Below are positions 52,052 to 61,594 of a stretch of DNA of 64,000 nucleotides, in pieces. The translations under genes and the position numbers were made by a program. Every line of letters starts with the position of its first letter. The first letter of the stretch is position 1. A model generated the notes under the pieces. The model was not told where the DNA came from. It ran no database searches and worked only from the letters and a program-made list of their open reading frames with translations. Source of the stretch: an uncultured Eubacteriales bacterium (GTDB taxonomy: Bacteria > Bacillota > Clostridia > Oscillospirales > Acutalibacteraceae); contig ONCP01000004.1 of the NCBI GenBank assembly GCA_900316385.1, forward strand, positions 1 through 64,000. The letters run 5' to 3'.

Positions 52052-52169
52052 AGATTCGAAGCCGAGGGTAAAGAAAACGCTCCGGGGGAGCGTTTTTACC
52101 GAGGAGCGATGATGAAATATTTCCCACTAACGTGAACCACATAAACGAGATGAAACGCTTCGCAAGATG
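52052..52169 (+). repeat. tRNA-attached repeat, Lys copy
   Basis: About 118 bases similar to 18316-18432 (minus strand). Shared blocks are ATTCGAAGCCGAG, AAGAAAAC-hairpin-GTTTTTA, CGAGGAGCG, TGATGAA, ATGAAACG and GCAAGATG. It is preceded by an inverted copy of the tRNA-Lys 3' part (CCATCGGAGATTCGAA at 52045-52060) and followed by a direct copy of the tRNA end. The hairpin at ~52073-52098 has a run of five Ts and could terminate transcription. Confidence 0.8.
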
Positions 52170-52176
52170 AAACCGG

Positions 52177-52246
52177 CTCCGATGGATCACCATAACAAAA
52201 GGCAGTCCAGAAGGATTGCCTTTTGTTTTGCCATCGGAGAGTCGAA
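52177..52246 (+). repeat. second copy of tRNA-Lys 3' end, terminator and inverted T-arm
   Basis: Direct repeat of 51990-52060: CTCCGATGGATCACCA, then an AAAAGGCA/TGCCTTTT terminator, then CCATCGGAGA-TCGAA. The two copies differ at roughly ten positions, mainly in the terminator loop. Together they bracket the 118-bp repeat. Confidence 0.85.
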
Positions 52247-52249
52247 CCC

Positions 52250-53210
52250 TAGTCTCAAGAGAAGCTTTAAGAAGGTGATCGATAAGATAATCGTAAAGCT
52301 TAAAAAGCTCTGCAACGAGATAAAGGCTGTTTATGGAGCGCGCAACGAGTACGCCGAGGAGCTGGAGAGCAGTATCAATGACCTTGAGGATATCCGTAGG
52401 CAGTGGGAGAAAGCCGTCAAGCAGGGCGTGAAGAATCAGAACACGAAACAAGCGGTGAAAGAAAAAAGCTCCGACACGGGAGTGCAGGAGTTAGCTAGGG
52501 TCGCTAGAAAGAATAGTTTTGATAAAGCTCTTACTAAAGCTGAATGGGCTTCATTCTATTCATCTTTGACAAAAAACAATCAAAGAGATTATTTTAGAGT
52601 AAACGAGAATGGTATTCTGATACCTGACGCTAATAATTCGTATAAATATAAGCTTGTATATTATGATTACATAAATCAGTCGGTTGAAGCTGTTTACATT
52701 TTAGAAAATTATGATTATAATATACACAGTGATATTATAGACGCTGCTCAGTTTATAATTCAATTTCAAAAAGAGGTGAGCCTTGGTGAAGAGCACGCAA
52801 CAGCAGTTTTGGAAAATATTTCAAACATGTATGGAACAATATTCAAGAGATACCGCCCTTCAAGTAGGCGCTTTATTAAACTCACACGAAAGAGTAATAG
52901 CGGCAGAGCAAATTCTCAAAACGAATCCGACAGAGGAAGAGCTTCTGCAAAAACTCAACAATATCAAGACCGAAAAGCCGAACAGATAGACCGTGTTTAT
53001 CTTGCTGCGGTTGAGAACGGCGATACTGAGACCGCGCAGCGAATGGTTGACGAAGCGGCTAAGGCTGCGGGGTACACACCGAAGATGATGTATCACGGTA
53101 GCCCGAATTTCTTCACCACTTTTGATAAGAAGCGGGCACGGTACAGCGGCTATTATGGAAAGGGCTTCTATTTCTCCGAACCAACATTGAAGGTAAGCCA
53201 ATTGAAGTGA
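52250..53210 (+). pseudogene. 5'-truncated prophage polyvalent protein fragment with ADP-ribosyltransferase-like motif
   Basis: An open frame that begins inside the tRNA-attached repeat has no own start. Recognisable protein begins near VKLKKLCNEIKAVYGARNEY and runs through a charged linker to YTPKMMYHGSPNFFTTFDKKRARYSGYYGKGFYFSE, the H-G-[ST] and GxGxYF pattern of ADP-ribosyltransferase domains found in phage polyvalent proteins. The frame ends shortly after this and continues as a shifted fragment, so it is decayed. Likely the remnant of a prophage or integrative element at tRNA-Lys. Confidence 0.7.
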
Positions 53211-53296
53211 AAATAACTATAAGAAAGTCTGCTAGAAAAAATAAGTTCTATGTTCATAACATCATAAAAAATCAGCACCAGAATAGTCTTATTTAG
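53188..53296 (+). pseudogene. shifted fragment of the same phage protein
   Basis: In a different frame, overlapping the previous end, ~35 codons read IEGKPIEVKITIRKSARKNK then FYVHNII and stop. This block (V-x-V-T-I-R-K-S) is typical of phage polyvalent-protein nuclease-like regions. It shows that the remnant contains at least two breaks. Confidence 0.5.
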
Positions 53297-53798
53297 AGAA
53301 GTATATTCTGAGAATAAACCAATCTTAGCTGTTATTGAACTAAGTCCAATGAATAAAAACGGATTAGCCTTAGATGAACTAAAAATTGTAAGTGCCTATG
53401 GAAAAGATAATGCGCAAAGATTTATCAATGATTCCGAAGTTATATATTTAGAATCGAATAAAAAAAGAGTTAGAAAATGGGAAAAGCGTACTAGGCTCCA
53501 ATTGCCGGTCGGCATTTCCTATTCCAACTCTAATATTATTATATCTGATAAGAGCGAAGATGTCAACAACAATATACAATTCCGAGACCGCGACTACATA
53601 TCAGCTGTTGAGCGCGGAGATATTCCTCTTTCCGAGCGTTTTAAGACGGATAACAAGGATATACGTTTTCAAGACCGCGAAAGCATAAGCTCCGAGGACG
53701 AGCTGCTTGCAAACGCTTCCGCCGTGAGATCGGCATTAATAAATCGAATAAAACAGAACAAAACAGACGCGGTTTCCGTTTTTGAACCGCGTCTGTGA
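53285..53798 (+). pseudogene. MuF C-terminal-domain-like phage fragment
   Basis: Frame continuing LFREVYSENKPILAVIELSP, then LDELKIVSAYGKDNAQRFIND and a KKRVRKWEKRTRLQLPVG block, which fits the MuF C-terminal domain of phage head-associated proteins. Two RFQDRE/QFRDRD-type linkers follow, typical of polyvalent proteins. ATG at 53349 is internal; there is no ribosome site and the N-terminal part is missing. Ends at a strong terminator. Confidence 0.65.
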
Positions 53799-53804
53799 TT
53801 TTTT
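53763..53804 (+). terminator. terminator after the phage remnant
   Basis: ACAGACGCGGTT/AACCGCGTCTGT stem with 10-base loop and GATTTTTT. Confidence 0.85.
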
Positions 53805-53879
53805 AAAAATATCTTGTCTGTTATTATCAACGATTAATTATATTCTGAGGTTAGCCGATCAAGCGCCAATTGGAAAGAA

Positions 53880-54881
53880 TCAAAGAATCGTAAATATCAT
53901 ATGCGCTCTGACGTTTTCCAACTGCGCGGTTCCTTCAAGGTCAGCGAGAGTGCCGCTGAGCCTGCCGTTGATGAAGCTGAGTTTTTCGCACTTGCAGCCA
54001 ACCGCCTTTCCGTCGGCCTCATCGGGAGTGAACACAAGCTCGGCGCTTTTGTCCGACGAGGTAAAATACCATTGTCCGAGCGGGTTCTTCTCGTCTCCGC
54101 CAACCTTGAGCCTACCGATCTTTCTCATATAATTATCCAGAAAATAGCAGTTTTCACTGCCTTTGCGGTTGCTTCCGACCTTTGACGCGAGATTGATCGC
54201 AAAACGTTTTCCGTTAACGTTAGTTACTGCGGAAAGCGCCTGAAATTTTTGTTTTTTCGGCAAATAATAGCGGTTCCAGTTAAAGTAAACATAACTGTTT
54301 TCCTCGTCAAGAATATAGTCTGTTCCTCCAAGGCGAACAACGCCGCTTGCTATAAATTTCGGAACAAACCTCTTAAGATAAAAGCATTTCGGAAATTTTT
54401 CAAAAGGAGCTACCATATTCAGACTGTCGCCCGATTTTTTGGTAACAAGAACCTTTACAAATAAGTTTTTGTAATTATTAAAATCAATAAAGTCGCATTT
54501 GATATATCGTCCGTCGACCGTGTTGGTCATAGTAAGGGCGATCCTTTTGTCTGTATACGAAAATTCTCCCAAACTTCCCGATTCGGGCAGGCTTCTTGGT
54601 TCAAGCCAGAATTTTTTCGTTACATAATCCCTGATTATTTCGCCTGTGTTAAAGTCAGTGAAAACAAGCTTTATCGAGAGCTCTGTTCCTACTGTTTCGA
54701 CCGAAAAGTAAAAGCCCATATCCTTGTTTGAGATATAATAACAATCCTTTTCCGTAAGCTTGTTAGGTAAAGAGCATAATTCTTTGTTGTATTCAAAAAG
54801 AGGGGCTTTTGACCATCCGCCTACTTTGACCTCTCCGTTTTCGTTGAAAATCTTTTGAGTGTTTTCAGTTACTTGGGACAT
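53880..54881 (-). CDS. DUF2804 family protein
   Basis: 333 residues starting MSQVTENTQKIFNENGEVKVGGWSKAP. Conserved pieces are YYISNKDMGFYFSVETVG, KFWLEPRSLPESG, YFNWNRYYLPKKQKF and KVGSNRKGSENCYFLDN. DUF2804 proteins are predicted lipocalin/tocopherol-cyclase-like beta barrels of unknown role, possibly handling hydrophobic molecules. Start at 54881 after GGGAGG. Confidence 0.88.
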   Translation of the reverse strand: MSQVTENTQKIFNENGEVKVGGWSKAPLFEYNKELCSLPNKLTEKDCYYISNKDMGFYFSVETVGTELSIKLVFTDFNTGEIIRDYVTKKFWLEPRSLPESGSLGEFSYTDKRIALTMTNTVDGRYIKCDFIDFNNYKNLFVKVLVTKKSGDSLNMVAPFEKFPKCFYLKRFVPKFIASGVVRLGGTDYILDEENSYVYFNWNRYYLPKKQKFQALSAVTNVNGKRFAINLASKVGSNRKGSENCYFLDNYMRKIGRLKVGGDEKNPLGQWYFTSSDKSAELVFTPDEADGKAVGCKCEKLSFINGRLSGTLADLEGTAQLENVRAHMIFTIL

Positions 54882-55009
54882 AATTACCTCCCTGTTACTC
54901 TTATTTTCCTCATTATACATATAATTATTTTGCCAATCAAGAAATATAACAAAACTGTAAATCAGTTATAAACACTTTTGGCAAACAATATATATGAATG
55001 GGTGAAAAT

Positions 55010-55339
55010 ATGAAAATCAAATATGCAATAGTGCTAATCGTTGTGACTCTTTTGACCTCCTGTACGCGGATAATGTCGAATCCTTCGGACGAAATCAAGC
55101 TCAATAACTGGAAGGCGGAGCTGAAAAACGGATATACCGTGAGTCTCGATTTTGTCGGTGATAACGCTGATCTTGAACTTAACGGTGATATCAAAACAAG
55201 CATTAAGGGCTTGTGCGTAATAGATAGCGAAGAAATGATCATCTACGGAGCCGAGCCTTATGTTTTTCGTTATGCTCTCAGCGGCGACAGCCTCAAACTT
55301 ATTCGGGGAAAAGGGAAGGTTACGCTTTTAAAAAATTGA
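55010..55339 (+). CDS. small hypothetical lipoprotein
   Basis: 109 residues. Lipobox LLTSC (Cys 18 of the chosen start), followed by a short beta-rich domain (GYTVSLDFVGDNADLELNGD). No family recognised. It lies 41 bases upstream of the O-antigen ligase-like gene on the same strand and may be co-transcribed. Confidence 0.6.
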   Translation: MKIKYAIVLIVVTLLTSCTRIMSNPSDEIKLNNWKAELKNGYTVSLDFVGDNADLELNGDIKTSIKGLCVIDSEEMIIYGAEPYVFRYALSGDSLKLIRGKGKVTLLKN

Positions 55340-55379
55340 CATAAGCCTTTAAAAGATGTATCATATTTTCGGTGATACG

Positions 55380-56693
55380 ATGAATGAAAAATACCGCGCC
55401 GTGAATATAATTACCGATATTTATCTTATCCTTATTTTCTCGGTCTTTCCGTTGTTTTTTACAAATCAATATGCGAATATACGTCACGACAAGTATTATT
55501 TTTTTCTGATATGCTCGAGCTTGTATATCCTGTCCTGCCTGACTGTTCTGTTTTTATTCGGAGGTTTTAGGCAACTGCGCGGATTTAACATAACCGACGC
55601 CGCGTTTCTATCGCTGATAATCGTGTTTTCAATATCAACGCTCCTTTCCGACAGTCCGTACGAAAGCTTTTTCGGAACTCTTGGCAGAAACAACGGATTG
55701 TTGCTGTACCTTGTGCTTTTTGCCGTTTATCTTGCGGTATCACGGATGTATCGGCGCGGAGATTATGTGTTTATTGCCTTTGCCGTTGCTTGTGCGATCG
55801 TGTTTATGCTTTGCATTCTTAACCGATTCGGATTTGATCCGCTGAAGATGTATGAGGGATATACTGATTATGTCAGAAATGATTTTACCTCCACGATAGG
55901 TAATAAAAACATTATGTCGTGTTACTGCTGCCTTACCGCTCCGACTTTTTTCGCTCTGTTTATAAACAGAAAAAATACGGTGAGGTATCTGTATCTTTTT
56001 ATATCGATCATCGGTATTATCGCTTTTTTATGCTCCGACAGTTCGGGCGGATATCTCGGAATCGTTCCTGTATTCGCAGGTATTACGCTATATTTATTGC
56101 GTAAAAAGGGCTTCAAAAAATTGTTTTGGATTTTCCTTGGGATCATAGCGCTTGCTGTTTTGGTATCGGCTGTTTTATTAATTTATTATACCTTCTTTGA
56201 TACAAGGACTCAGCTAAATGGCTTTACTATGTTCTTTCGTTTTAACGAGAAGTGGGGGACCCACAGAGGCTATATGTGGATAAAATCTGCCGAGATCTTC
56301 GCGGGCTTTGACATAAAATCGATCCTGTTCGGTTGCGGCCCCGATCGGTTTTACGCGGCTTTTGCTCCGTTCTTTGAAGAGCTTTCCTCGCGTTACGGCG
56401 ATATTACCACAAACTGCGCTCATAATGAGTTTTTGAATTATTTGATAACAACGGGAATTTTAGGGCTTGCTTCATATCTTTTTCTGTTCGGTTCCGCTGT
56501 CGCGAGAGCCCTGAAAAATGCAGTGAAAGCACCCGAGGCGCTTGTATTTATTGTTCCTATAATCAGCTATCTTTTGCAAAGCGTCGTAAATATCGCGACG
56601 CCGATAACAACGCCGCTTTTGTTCATTTTTCTCGCTTTGTCTGAATCTCAGACAGTGGGTGTCGGTTATTCCAAAAAGGATATGTTACTGTGA
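55380..56693 (+). CDS. O-antigen ligase/polymerase-like membrane protein (Wzy_C type)
   Basis: 437 residues with about eleven membrane helices. The long external loop reads FGCGPDRFYAAFAPFFEE...TNCAHNEFLNYLITTGILGL, and the H-N-E-x-L-N-x-L-x-x-x-G motif is characteristic of Wzy_C/O-antigen ligase family. In Gram-positives these proteins polymerise or attach surface glycans. Start at the ATG of MNEKYRAV, after GGTGA; the gene's neighbours give no operon clue except the lipoprotein. Confidence 0.85.
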   Translation: MNEKYRAVNIITDIYLILIFSVFPLFFTNQYANIRHDKYYFFLICSSLYILSCLTVLFLFGGFRQLRGFNITDAAFLSLIIVFSISTLLSDSPYESFFGTLGRNNGLLLYLVLFAVYLAVSRMYRRGDYVFIAFAVACAIVFMLCILNRFGFDPLKMYEGYTDYVRNDFTSTIGNKNIMSCYCCLTAPTFFALFINRKNTVRYLYLFISIIGIIAFLCSDSSGGYLGIVPVFAGITLYLLRKKGFKKLFWIFLGIIALAVLVSAVLLIYYTFFDTRTQLNGFTMFFRFNEKWGTHRGYMWIKSAEIFAGFDIKSILFGCGPDRFYAAFAPFFEELSSRYGDITTNCAHNEFLNYLITTGILGLASYLFLFGSAVARALKNAVKAPEALVFIVPIISYLLQSVVNIATPITTPLLFIFLALSESQTVGVGYSKKDMLL

Positions 56694-56725
56694 AAGTCTT
56701 CTCCTCACGGGGAAGGCTTTTAATT
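56694..56725 (+). terminator. terminator of the O-antigen ligase-like gene
   Basis: AAGTCTTCTCC pairs (with G-U) to GGGGAAGGCTT, followed by TTTAATTT. Confidence 0.65.
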
Positions 56726-56758
56726 TACAAAAATGCTGAAAAGTACATATGATTTTTA

Positions 56759-56787
56759 TTGCTATATCGGGCTTATTGTGATATAAT
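56759..56787 (+). promoter_or_regulatory. promoter of the ruvCAB unit
   Basis: TTGCTA, 17-base spacer, TATAAT. Confidence 0.7.
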
Positions 56788-56828
56788 TATTCAGATAAAT
56801 TGGGTTATTATGTGAAGGAGCGGGCGAA

Positions 56829-57338
56829 TTGATTATCCTCGGAATCGACCCCGGTTACGCTATTGTCGGCTGGGGCTTGGTGGAATATAAAAACAACAAA
56901 TTCTCACCGCTTCGTTACGGCGCGATCATTACCGAAGCCGATATGGACTTCAACTCGCGGCTCGAGGTCATTTTTAACGACCTTAACGATATTATCGCCG
57001 CCTTCAAGCCTGATTCAATGGCGATCGAAAAGCTTTATTTTACCACGAATCAAAAAACAGCGATTATGGTCGCCGAGGCAAGAGGAGTTATCCTTCTCTC
57101 AGCAAAAAGACAGGGCTTGCCGATTTTTGAGTATACGCCTTTACAGGTCAAAACCGCTGTCACGGGTTACGGCAAAGCTAAAAAACCTCAGGTTATGGAA
57201 ATGACCAGAAGGCTTTTGAAGCTGCCCTCTGTTCCAAAGCCCGACGACACCGCCGACGCTCTTGCTATCGCCTTGACGCACATTCAGGCGGCAGGCAGCG
57301 AGCTCAGGCAAAAGCTATTCAGAGAGGGGAATATTTAG
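56829..57338 (+). CDS. ruvC: Holliday junction resolvase RuvC
   Basis: 169 residues from a TTG start after GGAG. Catalytic acids appear in ILGIDPGYAIVGWG (Asp), AIEKLYFTTNQKTA (Glu) and KPDDTADALAIALTH (Asp pair). It cuts four-way junctions. The stop codon overlaps the ruvA GTG by one base. LexA sites were not evident. Confidence 0.97.
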   Translation: MIILGIDPGYAIVGWGLVEYKNNKFSPLRYGAIITEADMDFNSRLEVIFNDLNDIIAAFKPDSMAIEKLYFTTNQKTAIMVAEARGVILLSAKRQGLPIFEYTPLQVKTAVTGYGKAKKPQVMEMTRRLLKLPSVPKPDDTADALAIALTHIQAAGSELRQKLFREGNI

Positions 57339-57934
57339 TGTATTACAGTGTTCACGGCGAGGTGATTAACCTCGGTCCCGGTGTCGCCGTCATAGAATGC
57401 GGCGGTGTGGGATACAGGTGCCTTACCACAATCAATACTCAAAAGAACCTTTCCCTCGGCAGCGAGGCGAAGCTATATACATATCTGAGCGTTCGTGAGG
57501 ACGCTATGGAGCTGTTCGGGTTTTATTCCGAAGAAGAATTAAACGCGTATAAAACACTGATCGCCGTCAGCGGAGTAGGTCCGAAGGTCGGACTTTCGAT
57601 CCTTTCGGCGCTTACACCTCAGCAGTTGTCTATGGCGATAGCCTCGGGCGACGTCAAGACTATCACTCTCGCTCAGGGAGTGGGAAAGAAGCTTGCTCAA
57701 AGGTTGATTCTTGAATTAAAGGACAAGTTTAACTTCGGTTCATCAGAGCAGTTTGATGTGTCGGGCGCTCCGTCTCAGAGCTATGCTGTCGGCAATGTCC
57801 CCAAGGCTGTTGAGGCGCTCGCTGTTCTCGGTTATTCTTCCGCGGACGTTACGCCGTTTATCTCGACCCTCGACCCGTCGCTTCCCGTTGAGAGGCTTAT
57901 CGGCGAGACCTTGAAGATGATGGGCAGAAAATAA
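57338..57934 (+). CDS. ruvA: Holliday junction helicase subunit RuvA
   Basis: 198 residues from GTG. OB-fold domain I (residues 1-62), two helix-hairpin-helix motifs (LIAVSGVGPKVGLSIL; TLAQGVGKKLAQRLILELKDK) and the C-terminal domain III (VEALAVLGYSSADV) that binds RuvB. Forms a tetramer on junctions. Confidence 0.97.
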   Translation: MYYSVHGEVINLGPGVAVIECGGVGYRCLTTINTQKNLSLGSEAKLYTYLSVREDAMELFGFYSEEELNAYKTLIAVSGVGPKVGLSILSALTPQQLSMAIASGDVKTITLAQGVGKKLAQRLILELKDKFNFGSSEQFDVSGAPSQSYAVGNVPKAVEALAVLGYSSADVTPFISTLDPSLPVERLIGETLKMMGRK

Positions 57935-57950
57935 TAAAAGGTAAATTAGA

Positions 57951-59021
57951 ATGAGTATAGAATTTTCAGATGAATTTGATTTTGAAAACAGAATAGTTGA
58001 TACCTCCTCGATTCCCGAGGATGTCGCGGATGGTGAAAATCCTCTCAGACCCAGGACGCTTGACGACTACATCGGTCAGGAAACAGTAAAGGAAAATCTG
58101 AGGATCTTTATTGACGCGGCAAAGCAGAGGGGAGAGAGCCTTGATCACGTTCTGCTTTACGGTCCCCCGGGGCTAGGAAAAACCACTCTTTCCGCGATAA
58201 TAGCGAACGAGCTCGGCGTTGCCGTCAGGATAACCTCGGGACCCGCGATCGAAAAGCCGGGCGATCTTGCCTCGCTTCTTACAAATCTTAGCTCGGGCGA
58301 CGTGCTTTTCATTGACGAGATACATCGTCTCAGCCGAGCGGTTGAGGAGATACTTTACCCCTCTATGGAGGATTTCGCGATAGATATCATCACGGGAAAG
58401 GGTCAGATGGCGACTTCCTACCATCTTCCGCTTCCCAAATTCACGCTTGTAGGAGCGACTACAAGGGCGGGTCAGCTCACGGCTCCTCTGCGTGACCGCT
58501 TCGGAGTCGTACTGAGGCTTGAGCTTTACACGCCCGAGGAGCTCGCGAGGATCGTTGAGCGTAGTGCGGGGATACTCGGGATCAAGATTGAGCGTGACGG
58601 AGCTCTTGAGATCGCCTCGCGATCACGTGGAACGCCGAGAATCGCAAACCGCTTTTTAAAGCGTGTGCGCGATTTCGCGCAGGTGCTTTCCGACGGTGTT
58701 ATCACTCTTGAGACAGCGAGGATCGCGCTTGAACGTCTCGGAGTTGACGAGCTCGGTCTTGATAATAACGACAGGCGAATGCTTGAGGCGATCGTAAAAT
58801 TCTACAACGGCGGTCCCGTCGGACTGGAAACTCTCGCCGCCGCGATCGGCGAGGAAGCTGTTACGATCGAGGACGTCTACGAACCGTATCTGATGCAGAT
58901 CGGATTTTTGAGCCGTACTCCGAGAGGGCGTTGCATAACCGCAAAGGCGTGCGAGCATCTGGGGCTTCCTTTTCCGAAAGGAACGGCAGTAACGCCTCAA
59001 CCTACATTATTTGATAACTGA
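57951..59021 (+). CDS. ruvB: Holliday junction helicase RuvB
   Basis: 356 residues of AAA+ motor: [11 protein letters not shown], Walker [19 protein letters not shown], Walker [34 protein letters not shown], and the winged-helix C-terminal domain ending in [14 protein letters not shown]. Drives branch migration with RuvA. 16 bases after ruvA. Confidence 0.98.
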   Translation: MSIEFSDEFDFENRIVDTSSIPEDVADGENPLRPRTLDDYIGQETVKENLRIFIDAAKQRGESLDHVLLYGPPGLGKTTLSAIIANELGVAVRITSGPAIEKPGDLASLLTNLSSGDVLFIDEIHRLSRAVEEILYPSMEDFAIDIITGKGQMATSYHLPLPKFTLVGATTRAGQLTAPLRDRFGVVLRLELYTPEELARIVERSAGILGIKIERDGALEIASRSRGTPRIANRFLKRVRDFAQVLSDGVITLETARIALERLGVDELGLDNNDRRMLEAIVKFYNGGPVGLETLAAAIGEEAVTIEDVYEPYLMQIGFLSRTPRGRCITAKACEHLGLPFPKGTAVTPQPTLFDN

Positions 59022-59042
59022 TTTGGCAGAAAGGCTGATTAA

Positions 59043-59906
59043 ATGAGAGCTTCCGAAAATTGGAAGGATTATGAGCTGATCGATTGTTCCGACGGCGAAA
59101 GGCTTGAAAGATGGGGAAACATCATTCTTATCCGTCCCGACCCTCAGATAATTTGGAGCTCGGGCAAGAGAAACCCGCTTTGGAAAAACGCTCACGCACG
59201 ATATCACCGCTCCAATAAAGGCGGCGGAAGCTGGGAAATGTACAAAAAGGTTCCCGATAACTGGAGCGTAAATTTTAAAAATCTGGTTTTTAACGTAAAG
59301 CCTATGGGCTTTAAGCATACGGGTGTTTTCCCCGAACAGGCTGTCAATTGGGAATGGGCTCAGAATAAAATAGAATCCGAGCGCCGCCCGATGAATATCC
59401 TTAATCTATTCGGCTATACGGGTTGTGCTACTCTGGCTTGTCTCGACGCCGGCGCCAAGGTTTGTCACGTTGACGCGAGCAAGGGAATGGTTAACTGGGC
59501 TAAGGAAAACGCGTTCAGTTCAAAGCTTAATGATAAACCTGTCAGATGGCTTGTCGACGACTGCGTCAAGTTTGTACAGCGCGAGATTCGGCGTAAAAAT
59601 AAATATGACGGGATCATTATGGACCCGCCGTCCTACGGCAGAGGTCCTAACGGCGAGGTTTGGAAGATAGAGGAAAAGCTTTATTCTTTTATGGAATTAT
59701 GTATTCAGGTTTTATCCGACGATCCCTCGTTTCTGATCCTTAATTCTTACACAACGGGATTATCTCCCGCGGTTATGGAGTATCTTTTGAACACAATGCT
59801 CGTCAAGAAATTCGGCGGGCGCGTCAGCTCGGACGAGATCGGGCTGAAAGTAACGGAGTCGGGGCTGTTTCTGCCTTGCGGCTCAACGGTAATTTGGGAG
59901 AAATAA
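59043..59906 (+). CDS. class I SAM-dependent methyltransferase (RlmI-like)
   Basis: 287 residues. ILNLFGYTGCATLACLDAGAKVCHVDAS is SAM-binding motif I/II; IIMDPPSYGRGPNGEVW is the DPPSYGR motif of 23S rRNA cytosine-C5 methyltransferases of the RlmI/SAM-dependent family. The N-terminal 85 residues lack a clear PUA domain, so the target may differ from RlmI. Between ruvB and the ecf genes; its stop is directly followed by the ecfA1 ATG. Confidence 0.85.
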   Translation: MRASENWKDYELIDCSDGERLERWGNIILIRPDPQIIWSSGKRNPLWKNAHARYHRSNKGGGSWEMYKKVPDNWSVNFKNLVFNVKPMGFKHTGVFPEQAVNWEWAQNKIESERRPMNILNLFGYTGCATLACLDAGAKVCHVDASKGMVNWAKENAFSSKLNDKPVRWLVDDCVKFVQREIRRKNKYDGIIMDPPSYGRGPNGEVWKIEEKLYSFMELCIQVLSDDPSFLILNSYTTGLSPAVMEYLLNTMLVKKFGGRVSSDEIGLKVTESGLFLPCGSTVIWEK

Positions 59907-60734
59907 ATGAGTTTTATCACGGCTGAAAATATCAAGTTTTCGTACGACGAGGAGAACAAAAACGTTCTTGACGGCGTAAGCCTGAAAATAGAAAAGGGCG
60001 ATTTTGTCGCTCTTCTCGGCCATAACGGATGCGGGAAATCCACTATGGCTAAAATGCTCAACGCGATGCTGCTTCCCGACGAGGGAACGATCGTTATTGA
60101 GAATATGAGCACGAAGGACGAGGAGCTGACTTTTGAGATCCGCAGGACAGTCGGTCTGGTGCTTCAGAATCCCGATAATCAGCTTGTTGCCAGCGTTATC
60201 GAGGAGGACGTCGCTTTCGGACCCGAGAATCTCGGAGTTGAGCCGTCCGAAATACGTAAAAGAGTAGACGAGGCGTTGAAAGCCGTTGATATGTACGAAT
60301 ATCGCACGCACGCGCCTCACAAGCTTTCCGGTGGTCAGAAGCAGAGAGTCGCCATTGCAGGTATATTGGCTATGCAGCCCTCCTGCGTCGTTTTTGACGA
60401 GCCGACTGCTATGCTTGATCCCAACGGCAGGGAAGAGGTCATGAAAACGATCCATACCCTTAAAAGCAGGGGGATCACCGTCGTTCTGATCACTCACTAT
60501 ATGAACGAGGCTGTTCAGGCTGACAGGGTCGTTGTTATGGACAGCGGAAAAATACTTACAGAAGGCACGCCAAAGGAAGTTTTTTCTCAGGTCAATCTTC
60601 TCAAAAAGCACTCGCTCGACGTTCCGCAGGCGACAGAGCTTGCTTATAAGCTCATCGGAGTAGGGCTTCGTTATACCGAAATGCCACTTACCGCCGAGGA
60701 ATGCGTCTCCTTTCTTGAGGGGGTGCTGAGATGA
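59907..60734 (+). CDS. ecfA1: energy-coupling factor ATPase EcfA1
   Basis: 275 residues: Walker [12 protein letters not shown]-loop [24 protein letters not shown], signature [12 protein letters not shown], Walker [15 protein letters not shown]. Overlaps ecfA2 by 4 bases. With EcfA2 and EcfT it forms the general energising module shared by many vitamin and metal S components. Confidence 0.95.
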   Translation: MSFITAENIKFSYDEENKNVLDGVSLKIEKGDFVALLGHNGCGKSTMAKMLNAMLLPDEGTIVIENMSTKDEELTFEIRRTVGLVLQNPDNQLVASVIEEDVAFGPENLGVEPSEIRKRVDEALKAVDMYEYRTHAPHKLSGGQKQRVAIAGILAMQPSCVVFDEPTAMLDPNGREEVMKTIHTLKSRGITVVLITHYMNEAVQADRVVVMDSGKILTEGTPKEVFSQVNLLKKHSLDVPQATELAYKLIGVGLRYTEMPLTAEECVSFLEGVLR

Positions 60735-61594
60735 GTATCATTGAGGTGAAGAACCTTCGCTATACATACGGAATAGGAACTCCTTTTGAGATCAACGCTG
60801 TCGACGACGTCAGCGTGAGCGTCAACGAGGGCGAGGTAATAGGACTTATCGGTCACACAGGCTCGGGAAAAAGTACCTTTGTGCAGACGCTTAACGGTCT
60901 TATCAAGCCCACCTCGGGTCAGATCTTGCTTGAAGGTAAGGATATTTGGGAAAAGCCAAAGGAGATACGTAAAATCCGTTTCAGGGTCGGAATGGTTTTT
61001 CAGTATCCCGAATATCAGCTCTTTGACGATACGGTTTACAAGGACATTTCCTACGGCCCCAAAAACAAGGGGCTCAGTGATGAAGAAATAGATAAAACAG
61101 TAAGAAGCGCGGCAAAGTTTGTCGGTCTTTCGGACAAGCTTTTAGATAAATCTCCCTTCGATCTTTCGGGCGGAGAGAAGCGCAGAGCCGCCATAGCGGG
61201 CGTTATTGCCATGGATCCCGACGTGCTCGTGCTTGATGAGCCCACCGCGGGACTTGATCCCAAGGGTCGCGATCTGCTTCTGGCTCAGATAATGCAGTAC
61301 CACAAGGAGCGCAACAACACGATTTTCATCGTTTCCCACAGTATGGAGGACATCTCCCGTATTGCCGACAGGATAATGGTTATGAGCAAGGGGAGGCTCG
61401 TGATGTTTGACACTCCCAAAAAGGTTTTCAGTGAGGTTGAAAAGCTCGAGAAAATCGGTCTCAGAGTACCGCAGATAACTAAAATAATGATGTCGCTCAA
61501 GGAAAAGGGCTTTCCTGTCTCCGACGGCATACTCACTGTCGAGCAGGCTATGTCAGAAATAGTTGACCTGCTGAAAAAGGAGGGAAGACTATGA
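60731..61594 (+). CDS. ecfA2: energy-coupling factor ATPase EcfA2
   Basis: 287 residues: Walker [12 protein letters not shown]-loop [22 protein letters not shown], signature [12 protein letters not shown], Walker [15 protein letters not shown]. The YPEYQLF form of the Q-loop distinguishes EcfA2 from EcfA1. Overlaps ecfT by 4 bases. Confidence 0.95.
   Translation: MSIIEVKNLRYTYGIGTPFEINAVDDVSVSVNEGEVIGLIGHTGSGKSTFVQTLNGLIKPTSGQILLEGKDIWEKPKEIRKIRFRVGMVFQYPEYQLFDDTVYKDISYGPKNKGLSDEEIDKTVRSAAKFVGLSDKLLDKSPFDLSGGEKRRAAIAGVIAMDPDVLVLDEPTAGLDPKGRDLLLAQIMQYHKERNNTIFIVSHSMEDISRIADRIMVMSKGRLVMFDTPKKVFSEVEKLEKIGLRVPQITKIMMSLKEKGFPVSDGILTVEQAMSEIVDLLKKEGRL

Noticed and set aside
51867-52112. Open frame of 81 codons across tRNA-His, tRNA-Lys and the repeat
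   Set aside because: It runs through two tRNA genes and a terminator; the frame is a by-product of tRNA sequence. Only the part inside the repeat is noted, as a possible short frame.
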